This document shows, one piece after another, positions 1-7,799 of a stretch of 64,000 nt of DNA. How positions within the stretch are numbered: the stretch's first letter is position 1; each line of letters begins with the position of its first letter. Below the pieces are notes generated by a model that had not been told where the DNA came from, did no database searches, and saw only the letters and a list, made by a program, of their open reading frames with translations. The stretch is from Bradyrhizobium sp. CCGE-LA001 (lineage in GTDB: Bacteria > Pseudomonadota > Alphaproteobacteria > Rhizobiales > Xanthobacteraceae): positions 1,357,501-1,421,500 of the forward strand of contig NZ_CP013949.1 in assembly GCF_000296215.2 (NCBI RefSeq), written 5' to 3'. A program made the position numbers and the translations under genes.

Positions 1-51
1 GGGGAGGGACATCGCGCGGCTGGTCGTCCCTCGTGTGGTGGCGATGTTCAT
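1..51 (-). CDS. pgsA: Possible start of phosphatidylglycerophosphate synthase (partial)
   Basis: Reading the minus strand from an ATG at 49-51 gives 17 codons (MNIATTRGTTSRAMSLP) before the window ends. The ending MSLP resembles the start of CDP-diacylglycerol-glycerol-3-phosphate 3-phosphatidyltransferases, and pgsA commonly follows uvrC in rhizobia. If correct, the product would be a membrane enzyme making phosphatidylglycerol phosphate, transcribed in the same direction as uvrC with about 97 bases between them. The evidence is a short peptide plus expected gene order, so this is tentative. Confidence 0.4.
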   Translation of the reverse strand, partial: MNIATTRGTTSRAMSLP

Positions 52-148
52 CCGATCTACCAATACCGCTGCTGCCTGAACGTCAACCGTCCCGCGCCCC
101 AAATGAGGTGCGGTCACGACGATCATATGACTGCGGTCCCCCTTTAGT

Positions 149-2206
149 TCATCCCGGCTGGGGATGGAAATACTCGAAAATTCTGCGCGCGCTCTCGGCG
201 CTCACCCCCGGAACCTTGCCGAGATCGGCGATCGAGGCCCGTTCGATCTCCTTCAGGGTTCCGAAATGGTGCAGCAAGGCACGTTTGCGTGACGGGCCGA
301 TGCCCGGAATCTCCTGCAAACCGGCCTCGCGGATGTCCTTCTTGCGCAGCTTGCGGTGCGAGCCGATGACGAAGCGGTGGGCCTCGTCGCGCAGCCGCTG
401 GATGAAATAGAGCACGGGATCGCGCGGCTCCAGCTTGATGGCCTCGCGCTCCGGCATGAACAGGGTCTCGCGGCCGGCATCCCGGTCCGGGCCCTTGGCG
501 ACCGACATCAGCGACACCTGGGTCAGGCCGAGATTTGCAAAGATCTCGCGCACGGCGTTGAGCTGGCCGCGACCGCCGTCGATGATGACGAGGTCGGGCC
601 ATTGCGGGAAGTCGTCGTCCTTGGCTTTGGTCGCCCCTTCCTCGGGCGGGTTGATCAGGCGTTTGAAGCGGCGCTCCAGCACCTCGCGCATCATGGCGAA
701 GTCGTCGCCGGGCGTGATCCCTTCCGACTTGATGTTGAACTTGCGGTACTGGTTCTTCACGAACCCATCGGGGCCGGCGACGATCATGGCGCCGACCGCG
801 TTGGTGCCTTGGATGTGGCTGTTGTCGTAGACCTCGATGCGCTTGGGCGCATGCGGCAGGTTCAACGTCGCAGCGATGGCTTCCAGCAGGCGGCTCTGCG
901 TCGCGGTGTCCGCGAGCTTGCGGCCCAGCGCCTCGCGCGCATTGGTCAGTGCGTGAGCGACGAGCTCCTTCTTCTCGCCGCGCTTGGGCGCGGTGACCTC
1001 GACCTTGCGGCCGGCCTTGATCGACAGCGCATTGGCGAGCAGCTCGCATTCCTCGATCTCGTGCGAGAGCAGGATGTTCTTCGGCGGCGGCTTGTCGTCG
1101 TAGAATTGGGCGAGGAAGGACCCCAGCACTTCCTCCGGCGTGTACGTCTTCTCCGCCCGCGGAAAATAGGCGCGGTTGCCCCAGTTCTGTCCGGTGCGGA
1201 AGAAGAACACCTCGACGCAGGAGAAGCCGCCTTCCTGGTGGATGGCGAACACGTCGGCTTCCTCGACCGTGCGCGGATTGATGCCCTGCTGCGACTGGAT
1301 CGCCGACAGCGCAGCGAGGCGGTCGCGGTAAAGCGCCGCACGCTCGAACTCGAGTTCGCCGGATGCCTTCTCCATTTCGCCGGCAAGCTCCTGCTTCACC
1401 GCATGGCTCCTTCCGGACAGGAAGTCGGTCGCCTCGCGCACCAGCGTCGTATAGCCGCCAAAGTCGATCTCGCGCGTGCAGGGGCCGGCGCAGCGGCGGA
1501 TCTGGTAGAGCAGGCACGGCCGGGTGCGGCTCTCGAAGAAAGAATCGGTGCAGGAGCGGATCAGGAAGGCCCGCTGAAGCGCGGTGATGGTCCGGTTCAC
1601 CGCGCCCGCCGAGGCGAACGGGCCGAAATAGCGGCCCGGCCGAGTCTGCGCGCCGCGGTGCTTGAGGATCTGCGGCGCCCAATGGTCGCCGGTGATCAGG
1701 ATGTAGGGAAACGACTTGTCGTCGCGCAGCTGCACGTTGAAGCGCGGCCGCAGCTGCTTGATGAGGTTGGCTTCCAGCAGCAGCGCTTCGGTCTCGGTGT
1801 TGGTCGAGACGATCTCCACGGTCACCGTGGCGGCGATCATGCGCAGGATGCGCGCCGGCTGCGGCGCACTCTGGCGCGCGTAATTGGACAGCCGCTTTTT
1901 GACGTTCTTGGCCTTGCCGACATAGAGCACGTCGGCATTCGCATTGAGCATGCGATAGACGCCGGGTGAGGTGGGCGCGAGCCTGACCGCGCGCTCGATC
2001 GCCTCATGACCGGTCGCCAGCGGGCCCTCACCGACGGCGCCGCTCTCTTCCAGAATGTCGGGCAGACGCGCATCGTCCTCGTCGTCGCCGGCGGAGGTGG
2101 CGGGATCGAAGTCCGGGGGGGCATCGGCCGGGACGTCTGACGCCGTGGCGCGCACGGGCTTGCGCACGCCTGCGTCGTCCGGATTGTCAGGGGAATCGTG
2201 AACCAT
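149..2206 (-). CDS. uvrC: Excinuclease ABC subunit C
   Basis: This is UvrC (685 residues), the dual-incision nuclease of nucleotide excision repair, which cuts DNA on both sides of lesions marked by UvrA/UvrB. The GIY-YIG nuclease domain begins near residue 79 (SPGVYRM, then LYVGKAKNVKKRL). A UVR motif for UvrB contact follows at about 255-290, then the RNase H-like nuclease domain and a C-terminal helix-hairpin-helix pair (IPGIGPSRKRALL near 645; VPGVSAESARRI near 670). The first 65 or so residues are an acidic, proline-rich extension before the conserved start, making the protein longer than the E. coli enzyme (about 610). The ATG at 2206 opens this extension. The partner uvrB lies 41 kb away in this window. 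Confidence 0.97.
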   Translation of the reverse strand: MVHDSPDNPDDAGVRKPVRATASDVPADAPPDFDPATSAGDDEDDARLPDILEESGAVGEGPLATGHEAIERAVRLAPTSPGVYRMLNANADVLYVGKAKNVKKRLSNYARQSAPQPARILRMIAATVTVEIVSTNTETEALLLEANLIKQLRPRFNVQLRDDKSFPYILITGDHWAPQILKHRGAQTRPGRYFGPFASAGAVNRTITALQRAFLIRSCTDSFFESRTRPCLLYQIRRCAGPCTREIDFGGYTTLVREATDFLSGRSHAVKQELAGEMEKASGELEFERAALYRDRLAALSAIQSQQGINPRTVEEADVFAIHQEGGFSCVEVFFFRTGQNWGNRAYFPRAEKTYTPEEVLGSFLAQFYDDKPPPKNILLSHEIEECELLANALSIKAGRKVEVTAPKRGEKKELVAHALTNAREALGRKLADTATQSRLLEAIAATLNLPHAPKRIEVYDNSHIQGTNAVGAMIVAGPDGFVKNQYRKFNIKSEGITPGDDFAMMREVLERRFKRLINPPEEGATKAKDDDFPQWPDLVIIDGGRGQLNAVREIFANLGLTQVSLMSVAKGPDRDAGRETLFMPEREAIKLEPRDPVLYFIQRLRDEAHRFVIGSHRKLRKKDIREAGLQEIPGIGPSRKRALLHHFGTLKEIERASIADLGKVPGVSAESARRIFEYFHPQPG

Positions 2207-2453
2207 GGTGTGAATTTAGGCGCTGGGGGTGCCGATTTGAAGTTCCGGCCGTGGCGCACGCACAGGATGGCGGCGCAGTTCCCGGTAACGCTTGCTTAAG
2301 CCTGTTAACAGCGCGGTAACCCCGCTTAACAGCCCTTTAACTTAAAACTCTCGATAAATCTTACGCGAAAAAGTGGTGGTTCCGTAACCATGCGGTCTGG
2401 CCTCGCGCGGCGGCGCGGGCATCGCGGGGACGGCAGTTGCGTTGGAGTGTGTG

Positions 2454-3074
2454 ATGAAGAGGCTCGTTGTGGGCGCAGCCGCGTTGGTTGCAGCCGGCTG
2501 GACAGCTTCGGCAGGGGCCGCCGATCTCTATGGGCAGCGTGCGCCCTATACCGTCAATCAGCCGCTCAATGCGTATAGCTGGGCCGGTCCTTATCTCGGC
2601 GGCAACATCGGCTACGAGTGGGGGTCCGTCAGCAACAGTCCGGTCAAACCCTCGGGCTTCGTCGGCGGCGTGCAGGCCGGTTACAACTTCCAGAACGGCC
2701 CGTTCGTGTTCGGCGTCGAAGGCGACATCCAGGCCGCGGGTGCCGACGATACCTTCGCGCCGTGGAAGTTCTCCAATCCGTGGTTCGGCACTCTGCGCGG
2801 CCGCGCCGGCTATTCCTTCAACAACGTGCTGTTCTACGGCACCGCCGGCCTCGCCTTCGGCGAGTTGCGCGCGCAGACCTTCGGCTGGACGGAATCTCAC
2901 ACCACCGTTGGCTGGACCATCGGTGCCGGCGCGGAAGTTGGCCTGACGTCGAACTGGAGCGCCAAGCTCGAATATCTCTACTTCGATCTGTCGACCAGCC
3001 AGTTCGCAATTACGGGCGTGTCAAACGGCTATAGCGCCAGCGTTGTACGCGCAGGCGTGAACTATCGTTTCTGA
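2454..3074 (+). CDS. Outer-membrane beta-barrel protein (Omp25/RopB-like)
   Basis: This 206-residue protein begins with a clear signal peptide (MKRLVVGAAALVAAG, cleavage near SAGAA). The mature part contains WAGPYLGGNIGYEWG and FVGGVQAGYNFQ, typical of the small porin-like barrel family of rhizobia (Omp25/Omp31/RopB type). It ends in VNYRF, with the C-terminal aromatic residue used as an outer-membrane insertion signal. I chose the ATG at 2454 because it gives a perfect signal peptide; GTG 2451 and TTG 2442 are in frame just upstream. The gene stands alone, followed by a strong terminator, and the upstream region is relatively AT-rich, as expected for a strong promoter. The exact ligand or role is not evident. 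Confidence 0.9.
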   Translation: MKRLVVGAAALVAAGWTASAGAADLYGQRAPYTVNQPLNAYSWAGPYLGGNIGYEWGSVSNSPVKPSGFVGGVQAGYNFQNGPFVFGVEGDIQAAGADDTFAPWKFSNPWFGTLRGRAGYSFNNVLFYGTAGLAFGELRAQTFGWTESHTTVGWTIGAGAEVGLTSNWSAKLEYLYFDLSTSQFAITGVSNGYSASVVRAGVNYRF

Positions 3075-3103
3075 TAGCTGAAGAAGAAAATACCGGACCA
3101 GAC

Positions 3104-3132
3104 TCCCGGCCGCTCGCGGCCGGGATTTTTTT
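3104..3132 (+). terminator. Rho-independent terminator of the outer-membrane protein gene
   Basis: TCCCGGCCG and CGGCCGGGA form a perfect 9-bp stem around a CTCG loop and are followed by seven T residues (3126-3132). The hairpin lies about 30 bases after the stop codon at 3074, ahead of the convergent cold-shock gene. Confidence 0.9.
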
Positions 3133-3139
3133 CGTCAGG

Positions 3140-3355
3140 CTAGGACAGAATCACCAAATTGACCGCTTTGGGTCCCTTGCCCTTCTTGTCCGGTTCGACT
3201 TCGAATGTAATGCGCTGTCCTTCGGCAAGATCCTTCAGTCCCGCCCGCTCAACAGCTGTAATATGTACGAAGACGTCACGACCACCGTCGTCCGGCTTGA
3301 TGAAACCGTAGCCGCGCTCGCCGTTGAAAAACTTGACCGTTCCCGTCATGGCCAT
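3140..3355 (-). CDS. Cold-shock domain protein
   Basis: This is a 71-residue CspA-type OB-fold protein that binds single-stranded RNA/DNA and acts as an RNA chaperone. Both nucleic-acid-binding motifs are present: RGYGFIKP (RNP1) and DVFVHI (RNP2). Upstream in-frame codons would add about 30 residues, but AGGGGGAG sits 7 bases before the ATG at 3355, and the usual family length supports this start. A second ATG (3349) follows two codons later. The gene stands alone and converges with the outer-membrane protein gene. Confidence 0.95.
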   Translation of the reverse strand: MAMTGTVKFFNGERGYGFIKPDDGGRDVFVHITAVERAGLKDLAEGQRITFEVEPDKKGKGPKAVNLVILS

Positions 3356-3635
3356 CGGGAAACTCCCCCTCATTGCTCCTCCGTCGCGACGCAGACTCAC
3401 GTCTCGACATGACCGGGCCTTACGAAGCCCGGGAGAGCTGGCCATCCTTGGGCGGACCTCGTCGGTCCGGCCGGATCTTTCTTAGGCCTTCACTCCGCCG
3501 CAACCATTCGCGGAAGCGGAACGTAAAGCCAGTCACGGAAACAGCATAATACGGTTCGCTGCAGATTGACTACCGCTCCTGCATATTTTTCCCAAGAATG
3601 CCGGAGTGTTACGGCTTTGGCTTCAAGGCTTGGCT

Positions 3636-4496
3636 TCAAGGCTTGGGCACCTCCAATCGGAATCTGGCAGCGCCGCCCTGGCCGAGCGGCATTTCGAGCT
3701 CGGGCAGGATCGTCTTGAGCTCGCCGTGCAGCGTGTAGGGCGGGTTGACGATCAGAAGGCCCGTGGAGGTGAGGGCGGTGCTGTCTGCTTGCGGTGCGAC
3801 GCTGAATTCGAGGCGCAGGCATTTTCCGGGCGGCTTTGCTGCGGCTGCGAGCTGCGCCACGGTTTGCACCAGCGTGTCGGTGGCGCGGCGGTTCTTGGCC
3901 GGATACCAGATTACGTAGATACCGGTCGGCCATTTCGCGAAGGCCGCCGCGAAGGCTTCGCCGAGCCGCTCGAACTCGTCCTTGGCCTCGAACGGCGGGT
4001 CGATCAGCACGAGCCCGCGCCGCTCTTTCGGCGGCACGAAGGCCGGCAGCGCCGTCCAGCCGTCGAGATCGACCACGCGAGCCTGTTCGTCGCGGCGCAG
4101 CACGTCGATCAATGCCTTGCGCGCCTTCGGCTCGAGCTCGCAGGCGACGAGACGGTCCTGCGGCCGGAGCAGGCCGCGCGCGATCAGCGGCGAACCCGGA
4201 TAAGCCCTAAGCTCGCCCTTCGGATTGAAGGCACGGACGATGTCGAGATAGGGCTTGGTCAGCGCCGCAGTCTCGTTCGACAGCCGCGCCTGCATCAGCC
4301 GCGCAATGCCGGTCAGCCATTCGCCGCCGCGGCGGGCCTCGTCGCTGTCGAGGTCGTAGAGGCCGGCGCCGGCATGGGTGTCGAGGACGCGGAACGCCGC
4401 CGGCTTATCCTGCAAGTAAGTGAGGATGCGCGCCAGCACGATGTGCTTGATGACATCGGTGAAGCTGCCGGCGTGGAAGGCGTGGCGGTAATTCAT
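3636..4496 (-). CDS. rlmJ: 23S rRNA (adenine(2030)-N6)-methyltransferase
   Basis: RlmJ (286 residues) methylates A2030 of 23S rRNA using SAM. The start MNYRHAFHAGSFTDVIKH is characteristic of the family, VLDTHAGAGLYDL is the SAM-binding motif I region, and the catalytic D-P-P-F motif appears as LIDPPFEAKDEF. The length matches the family (about 280). The gene is monocistronic; a palindromic repeat lies just upstream of its start. Confidence 0.95.
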   Translation of the reverse strand: MNYRHAFHAGSFTDVIKHIVLARILTYLQDKPAAFRVLDTHAGAGLYDLDSDEARRGGEWLTGIARLMQARLSNETAALTKPYLDIVRAFNPKGELRAYPGSPLIARGLLRPQDRLVACELEPKARKALIDVLRRDEQARVVDLDGWTALPAFVPPKERRGLVLIDPPFEAKDEFERLGEAFAAAFAKWPTGIYVIWYPAKNRRATDTLVQTVAQLAAAAKPPGKCLRLEFSVAPQADSTALTSTGLLIVNPPYTLHGELKTILPELEMPLGQGGAARFRLEVPKP

Positions 4497-4533
4497 GGGA
4501 CAGGACTGCGTTGTCTGGCGCTATCCTACCCCT

Positions 4534-4637
4534 TGTCATTGCGAGCGCAGCGAAGCAATCCAGAATCTATCGGCGGAAGTTTCGTCGCCAGCGCAAAATT
4601 GCTTCGCAATTTTGTCGCGGGCTCCTCGCCATGACGG
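4534..4637. repeat. Interspersed palindromic repeat, family A
   Basis: The element starts GTCATTGCGAGCGCAGCGAA, continues with GCAATCCAGA, and returns as an imperfect inverted copy ending CTCCTCGCCATGACGG. Four related elements occur at 42229, 48705, 58892 and 61931. All lie between genes, consistent with a REP-like non-coding repeat. Confidence 0.8.
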
Positions 4638-4653
4638 AGGCTGGAGGAACGAA

Positions 4654-5358
4654 CTACCCGCCCCTGATCGGCGGCATCGTCACCTGATCGCGGCGGCAGG
4701 CGCGGCGCTCGAGCTCGTCGCAGGCGCGGAATTGCAGGTCCTTGCTGAGGCAGATGCGGACCTCGGAGAGCCGTGTCCGGTTGCAGGTGACCGAGACGGC
4801 GGCATTGCTCAGGCCGGGATTGGCCTTGACGAAGGCCTCCTCGACCTCCGCCGGCGCCACCGTCTTGGCCTGCGACAAATCGAGATATTCGGCCGGAATC
4901 TTGATCGCGGCGCGCGCTTTGCGGATCGTCTCGAAATAGCCGCGGCCCTCGAGCCCGGAGCAGGTGCCGTGCTTGTCCCATTCGTTGAAGATCAGGCCCG
5001 GCGCCGGCATCAGGTCGAGCATCGAGGAGACGATGCTGCGGTTCAGCCGAGGTGCCGGCCGCTGGCAATATTCGGGGAAGCCGTTTTCATATTGAGGCCA
5101 CAGCCCGTGCACCACGAAGGCGTAGGGGCGACCGCCGCACTGCATGTGCGAGCGGCCGCCGCGCTCGGCAGCTTCCTCGCAGAAGGAGGGCGACCATGAC
5201 AGCGCCAGCACATAGAAATCGAACTCGCCCGGCGCGTTCTGCCGCTTGTCCTGGGCTCTTGCGTCACCTGCGAACGAGCCGAGGCCAGCGACAACGAGCA
5301 GGGACAAGGTCAGCGAGATCACCAGCCGGGAGAACGAATGCAATCTGGAATGAAACAT
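4654..5358 (-). CDS. Secreted ribonuclease T2 family protein
   Basis: This 234-residue protein has both catalytic signatures of RNase T2: FVVHGLWPQ (catalytic His84) and EWDKHGTC (Glu126, His130). These enzymes cleave RNA through 2',3'-cyclic phosphates. An N-terminal signal peptide (hydrophobic stretch to about residue 28, then GDARAQ) sends it to the periplasm or outside, where it would act like E. coli RNase I in scavenging RNA. The ATG at 5358 is preferred over a TTG at 5373 because AGGGGCG precedes it at good spacing. Several Cys residues (C60, C74, C98, C133) could form the family's disulfides. Confidence 0.92.
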   Translation of the reverse strand: MFHSRLHSFSRLVISLTLSLLVVAGLGSFAGDARAQDKRQNAPGEFDFYVLALSWSPSFCEEAAERGGRSHMQCGGRPYAFVVHGLWPQYENGFPEYCQRPAPRLNRSIVSSMLDLMPAPGLIFNEWDKHGTCSGLEGRGYFETIRKARAAIKIPAEYLDLSQAKTVAPAEVEEAFVKANPGLSNAAVSVTCNRTRLSEVRICLSKDLQFRACDELERRACRRDQVTMPPIRGG

Positions 5359-5461
5359 GACGACGCCCCTCAACTAGACTGTGCGAGGAGCCTAGCAGGC
5401 GACAGGAACATTTCAAGAACAAAATTGATGCGACCGTCGCTTAGCGGCCGGATCGGTCAGA

Positions 5462-5923
5462 TCAGGGCTTTGCGGCCCGGCAGGCCGGATTGTAGGCCCA
5501 GTTGCGGTCGACGCCGACAACGCACCATTCGACACCATTGCCATAGCCGGCAAAGCCGCCATCCTCGATCACCGAGAAGTGCACCTTGCGCACCTTGCCG
5601 TCATTGAGCATCGCCTCGCCAGTGCAGTACCGGCGCGGAATGTTGTCGGACTGCCAGGGGCGGAATGCGACCTCGCGAACGGCGGAGAAGCCGGTAATCT
5701 TCAGCGAGGAATTCCAGAACGTGCTTTCCTTTTCCCAGAACTGGGTGGCGATCGTCGGCAGCGCCCGGTCGCAATCGGCCACGGCGCCGTCGTAGCGCGG
5801 TCCGCTGAGCCAGAAATTCAGCTCCAGCGGATTGGCGGCCCTGGCCTCGCCGAGCGACAGCGCCCCGAACATGAGGCCGAGCAGAGCGGCAAAGCGGATC
5901 GATTTCAGGGACGGGGCGCGCAT
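5462..5923 (-). CDS. Small secreted protein of unknown function
   Basis: The 153-residue product has a signal peptide (FAALLGLMFGALSLGEARA) and a mature part of about 125 residues with three or four cysteines (DCDRALP, RYCTGEA, EWCVVG, PACRAA), suggesting periplasmic disulfides. I do not recognise a named domain. It is the last gene before the accessory island; the left direct repeat of the island lies 57 bases upstream of its ATG, so the insertion separates it from its ancestral upstream region. Confidence 0.7.
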   Translation of the reverse strand: MRAPSLKSIRFAALLGLMFGALSLGEARAANPLELNFWLSGPRYDGAVADCDRALPTIATQFWEKESTFWNSSLKITGFSAVREVAFRPWQSDNIPRRYCTGEAMLNDGKVRKVHFSVIEDGGFAGYGNGVEWCVVGVDRNWAYNPACRAAKP

Positions 5924-5980
5924 GATCAGTCCAGACGGTTGAAGTCTTGCGGAAACCGGACGGTGCCGCGAAGGCCGGGG

Positions 5981-5994
5981 GAGGTCAAGTGCAG
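5981..5994. other. Putative attachment site, left (attL)
   Basis: GAGGTCAAGTGCAG, identical to 13052-13065. It lies between the start of the small secreted-protein gene and the first island gene. A chance 14-base match exactly at both edges of the gene-content change is unlikely, but recombinase specificity cannot be shown here. Confidence 0.55.
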
Positions 5995-6091
5995 GGATAT
6001 CACACCAGAGAGGAAACCTCGTTTGCCTCGGGCGCTGGAAGGCGGCGGCCTGAGATCGACCAGCCTGCGGTCGATGCGGTCGTGACTTGGC

Positions 6092-6832
6092 CTATTGGAG
6101 CATGAGCCGCTTGAGGCCGCCCGAGAGAGCCTGCATGGGCACAATCTCCGCCACTTGCAGAAGCAGGGAGACGTCGCTGGGGTCGAGACCTTTATCATGC
6201 ACGGCCCATCTGTCCGTCCTTACGTCTTCCCGGTGAACGAGGTCCGAGAAAGCCACGTACTTGGAGGAGACCGAGATGTGATGCGGGGCGACCTCGTTGA
6301 GCAACAGCATGCTGCCATCGAACTCCGTCACGGCGAAGTCGAACTTGTGCCGCTTGCTCTGGCCCGCAACCTCATAGTCAACCGCGATGGTTGTCGGGGG
6401 CACCGTCTCTTTCAGGACCCGCAGGATTTTGTCTTTCAGCACGGTTTCCGTCGCGGTCATCATCCGGTCAACAGCGGCATGCGCGGCAGCGGCTGACGCA
6501 TTGGCGACGGCGAGAATTGCCGATCCCAACCAGTCAACGCTCCGAACCTCGACGGTGAGCGCGTTGTTGGAAAGCTGGAGCCGGTATAGTTGCACTTGCT
6601 TGGTCAACATCCGCGAGATCAGATTATCGTCCCGCCCATGGGTCCAAGCCGATCGGGCGGCGCCGCCGCCATCGTGGACTCGAAAGCCGCCCCCGAACCT
6701 CACGACGAATACGTTCACGGGGTCAAAAGAAGGATACAGGCAATGCGTCGTCACCCGCGAACCGTGCTCGGTCTCGGTGCACATCTCAAAGGCGGAAAGT
6801 GCCGCCCTGATATCGTCGCAGGCATTGCTCAC
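6092..6832 (-). CDS. DUF1828-like protein of unknown function
   Basis: The 246-residue protein starts with GTG 6832 (MSNACDDI). Its N-terminal third (HCLYPSFDPVNVFVVRFGGG, then FRVHDGGGAA) resembles DUF1828, with an aspartate-glycine-rich turn after a beta segment. The C-terminal half could match the partner domain DUF1829, often found in the same protein. The function of these domains is unknown; they occur on mobile elements. The gene follows a frameshifted gene in the same orientation with 73 bases between, suggesting a two-gene unit. The family call rests on pattern resemblance only. Confidence 0.6.
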   Translation of the reverse strand: MSNACDDIRAALSAFEMCTETEHGSRVTTHCLYPSFDPVNVFVVRFGGGFRVHDGGGAARSAWTHGRDDNLISRMLTKQVQLYRLQLSNNALTVEVRSVDWLGSAILAVANASAAAAHAAVDRMMTATETVLKDKILRVLKETVPPTTIAVDYEVAGQSKRHKFDFAVTEFDGSMLLLNEVAPHHISVSSKYVAFSDLVHREDVRTDRWAVHDKGLDPSDVSLLLQVAEIVPMQALSGGLKRLMLQ

Positions 6833-6905
6833 GGGAACAGCTCACCCTGTGGCGGGACATCGAAATGTCGCTGATCAGGCGCTATCGACAAGTTAACACG
6901 GTCTG

Positions 6906-7333
6906 CTAGCCAAAGCATCGCCTGAGGGAGCTTTCGCACCTGTGGCGGAAGCGGTTCCCGGGGATGCGGCCGAACCCCGCGCTCTCTACATAACTACGGT
7001 TAAACGCCCAAGGATGCCAGTGGGGTCCGCAAACGCGTGGCGGCAGTCCATAGATGCCAGCATCAGGGGGATTGGGCTTGCACTCGTCTTGAGGGACTAG
7101 GTCGAGCCGCGTGATCAGACTTCCCTTATAAATCAGCGAGATGCTGGGAAATTGGGGTTTGTTAATGGGGCAACGAAAGCGAAACTGCGCCCGGACGATC
7201 CCGACCGAATCCGCGATGTTCCAGATGGCCGATAGCTCCCCGGGTAACCGGGCTCCCATTGGGGTGAGGCCCCCTCAAGGTCTTGAAGGGTCTTCTGCTC
7301 GGCAATAAAGGCGTCGATCTCGGCAATATCCAT
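6906..7333 (-). pseudogene. Frameshifted gene upstream of the DUF1828-like gene
   Basis: From ATG 7333 one frame reads MDIAEIDAFIAEQKTLQDLE and continues to PQWEPG near 7245. The protein-like sequence then continues in another frame (GELSAIWNIADSV, then IVRAQFRFRCPINKPQFPSI, ending near 6906). A single-base indel around 7240-7260 would join them into a protein of about 140 residues. It is therefore either a broken gene or a sequencing error. The downstream part has plausible protein composition (WNIADS, LITRLDLVPQDE). I do not recognise a family. It is adjacent to and co-directional with the DUF1828-like gene. Confidence 0.5.
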
Positions 7334-7799
7334 CGTGCGTCCCAGCGGTTGCACAGCGTAACCTCGGGAAACGATAGATGGCAAACGACTGCAAGGGGGC
7401 AACGCACGGCTTGGGCTTGCCCTTCGCCCAATCCACAGGCAGTGATCTCCCCACCTGTGGAAGGGCACTTCACGCCCGCCTCGTCGCAACCTGATCGCAG
7501 ACCACCGCACGACGGCGGTCTATCCTCGCTCGGCGGCATCGGCTGATGAGCGACACGGATGATCGCCACAGGTCGAGAAGCGTAGGCACCCACCTGCTAC
7601 CGCGAAGAAGACATTTCGGATTGGATTCGCGGTCGGAAAGACGCTGGCGCTTGGGGGCGGGCGCTCTGCCTGGTCGGGGCGAACAAGCCCTTCGGCGAGC
7701 GGTGGACTGCCGAGCGATCGACGACCAGATCAGGTGTTGCGATGTGATGAGTTGTGACGCTGCGAAGTGGCTTCAAGCACTCCGCTCCACCCGACCAAA
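7334..7799. other. Island gap without a convincing gene
   Basis: Short open frames exist on both strands (for example 7546-7806 plus, 7597-7803 minus), but none has good composition, a ribosome-binding site or a recognisable motif. The stretch probably holds the promoter of the 7333 minus gene and decayed sequence. Confidence 0.5.

Noticed and set aside
356..1969. Long plus-strand open frame (537 codons)
   Set aside because: It is antisense to uvrC, with a composition typical of the complement of high-GC coding DNA and no known motif.
5926..6198. 90-codon minus-strand frame across the left repeat
   Set aside because: Overlaps the DUF1828-like gene in another frame and lacks coding composition.
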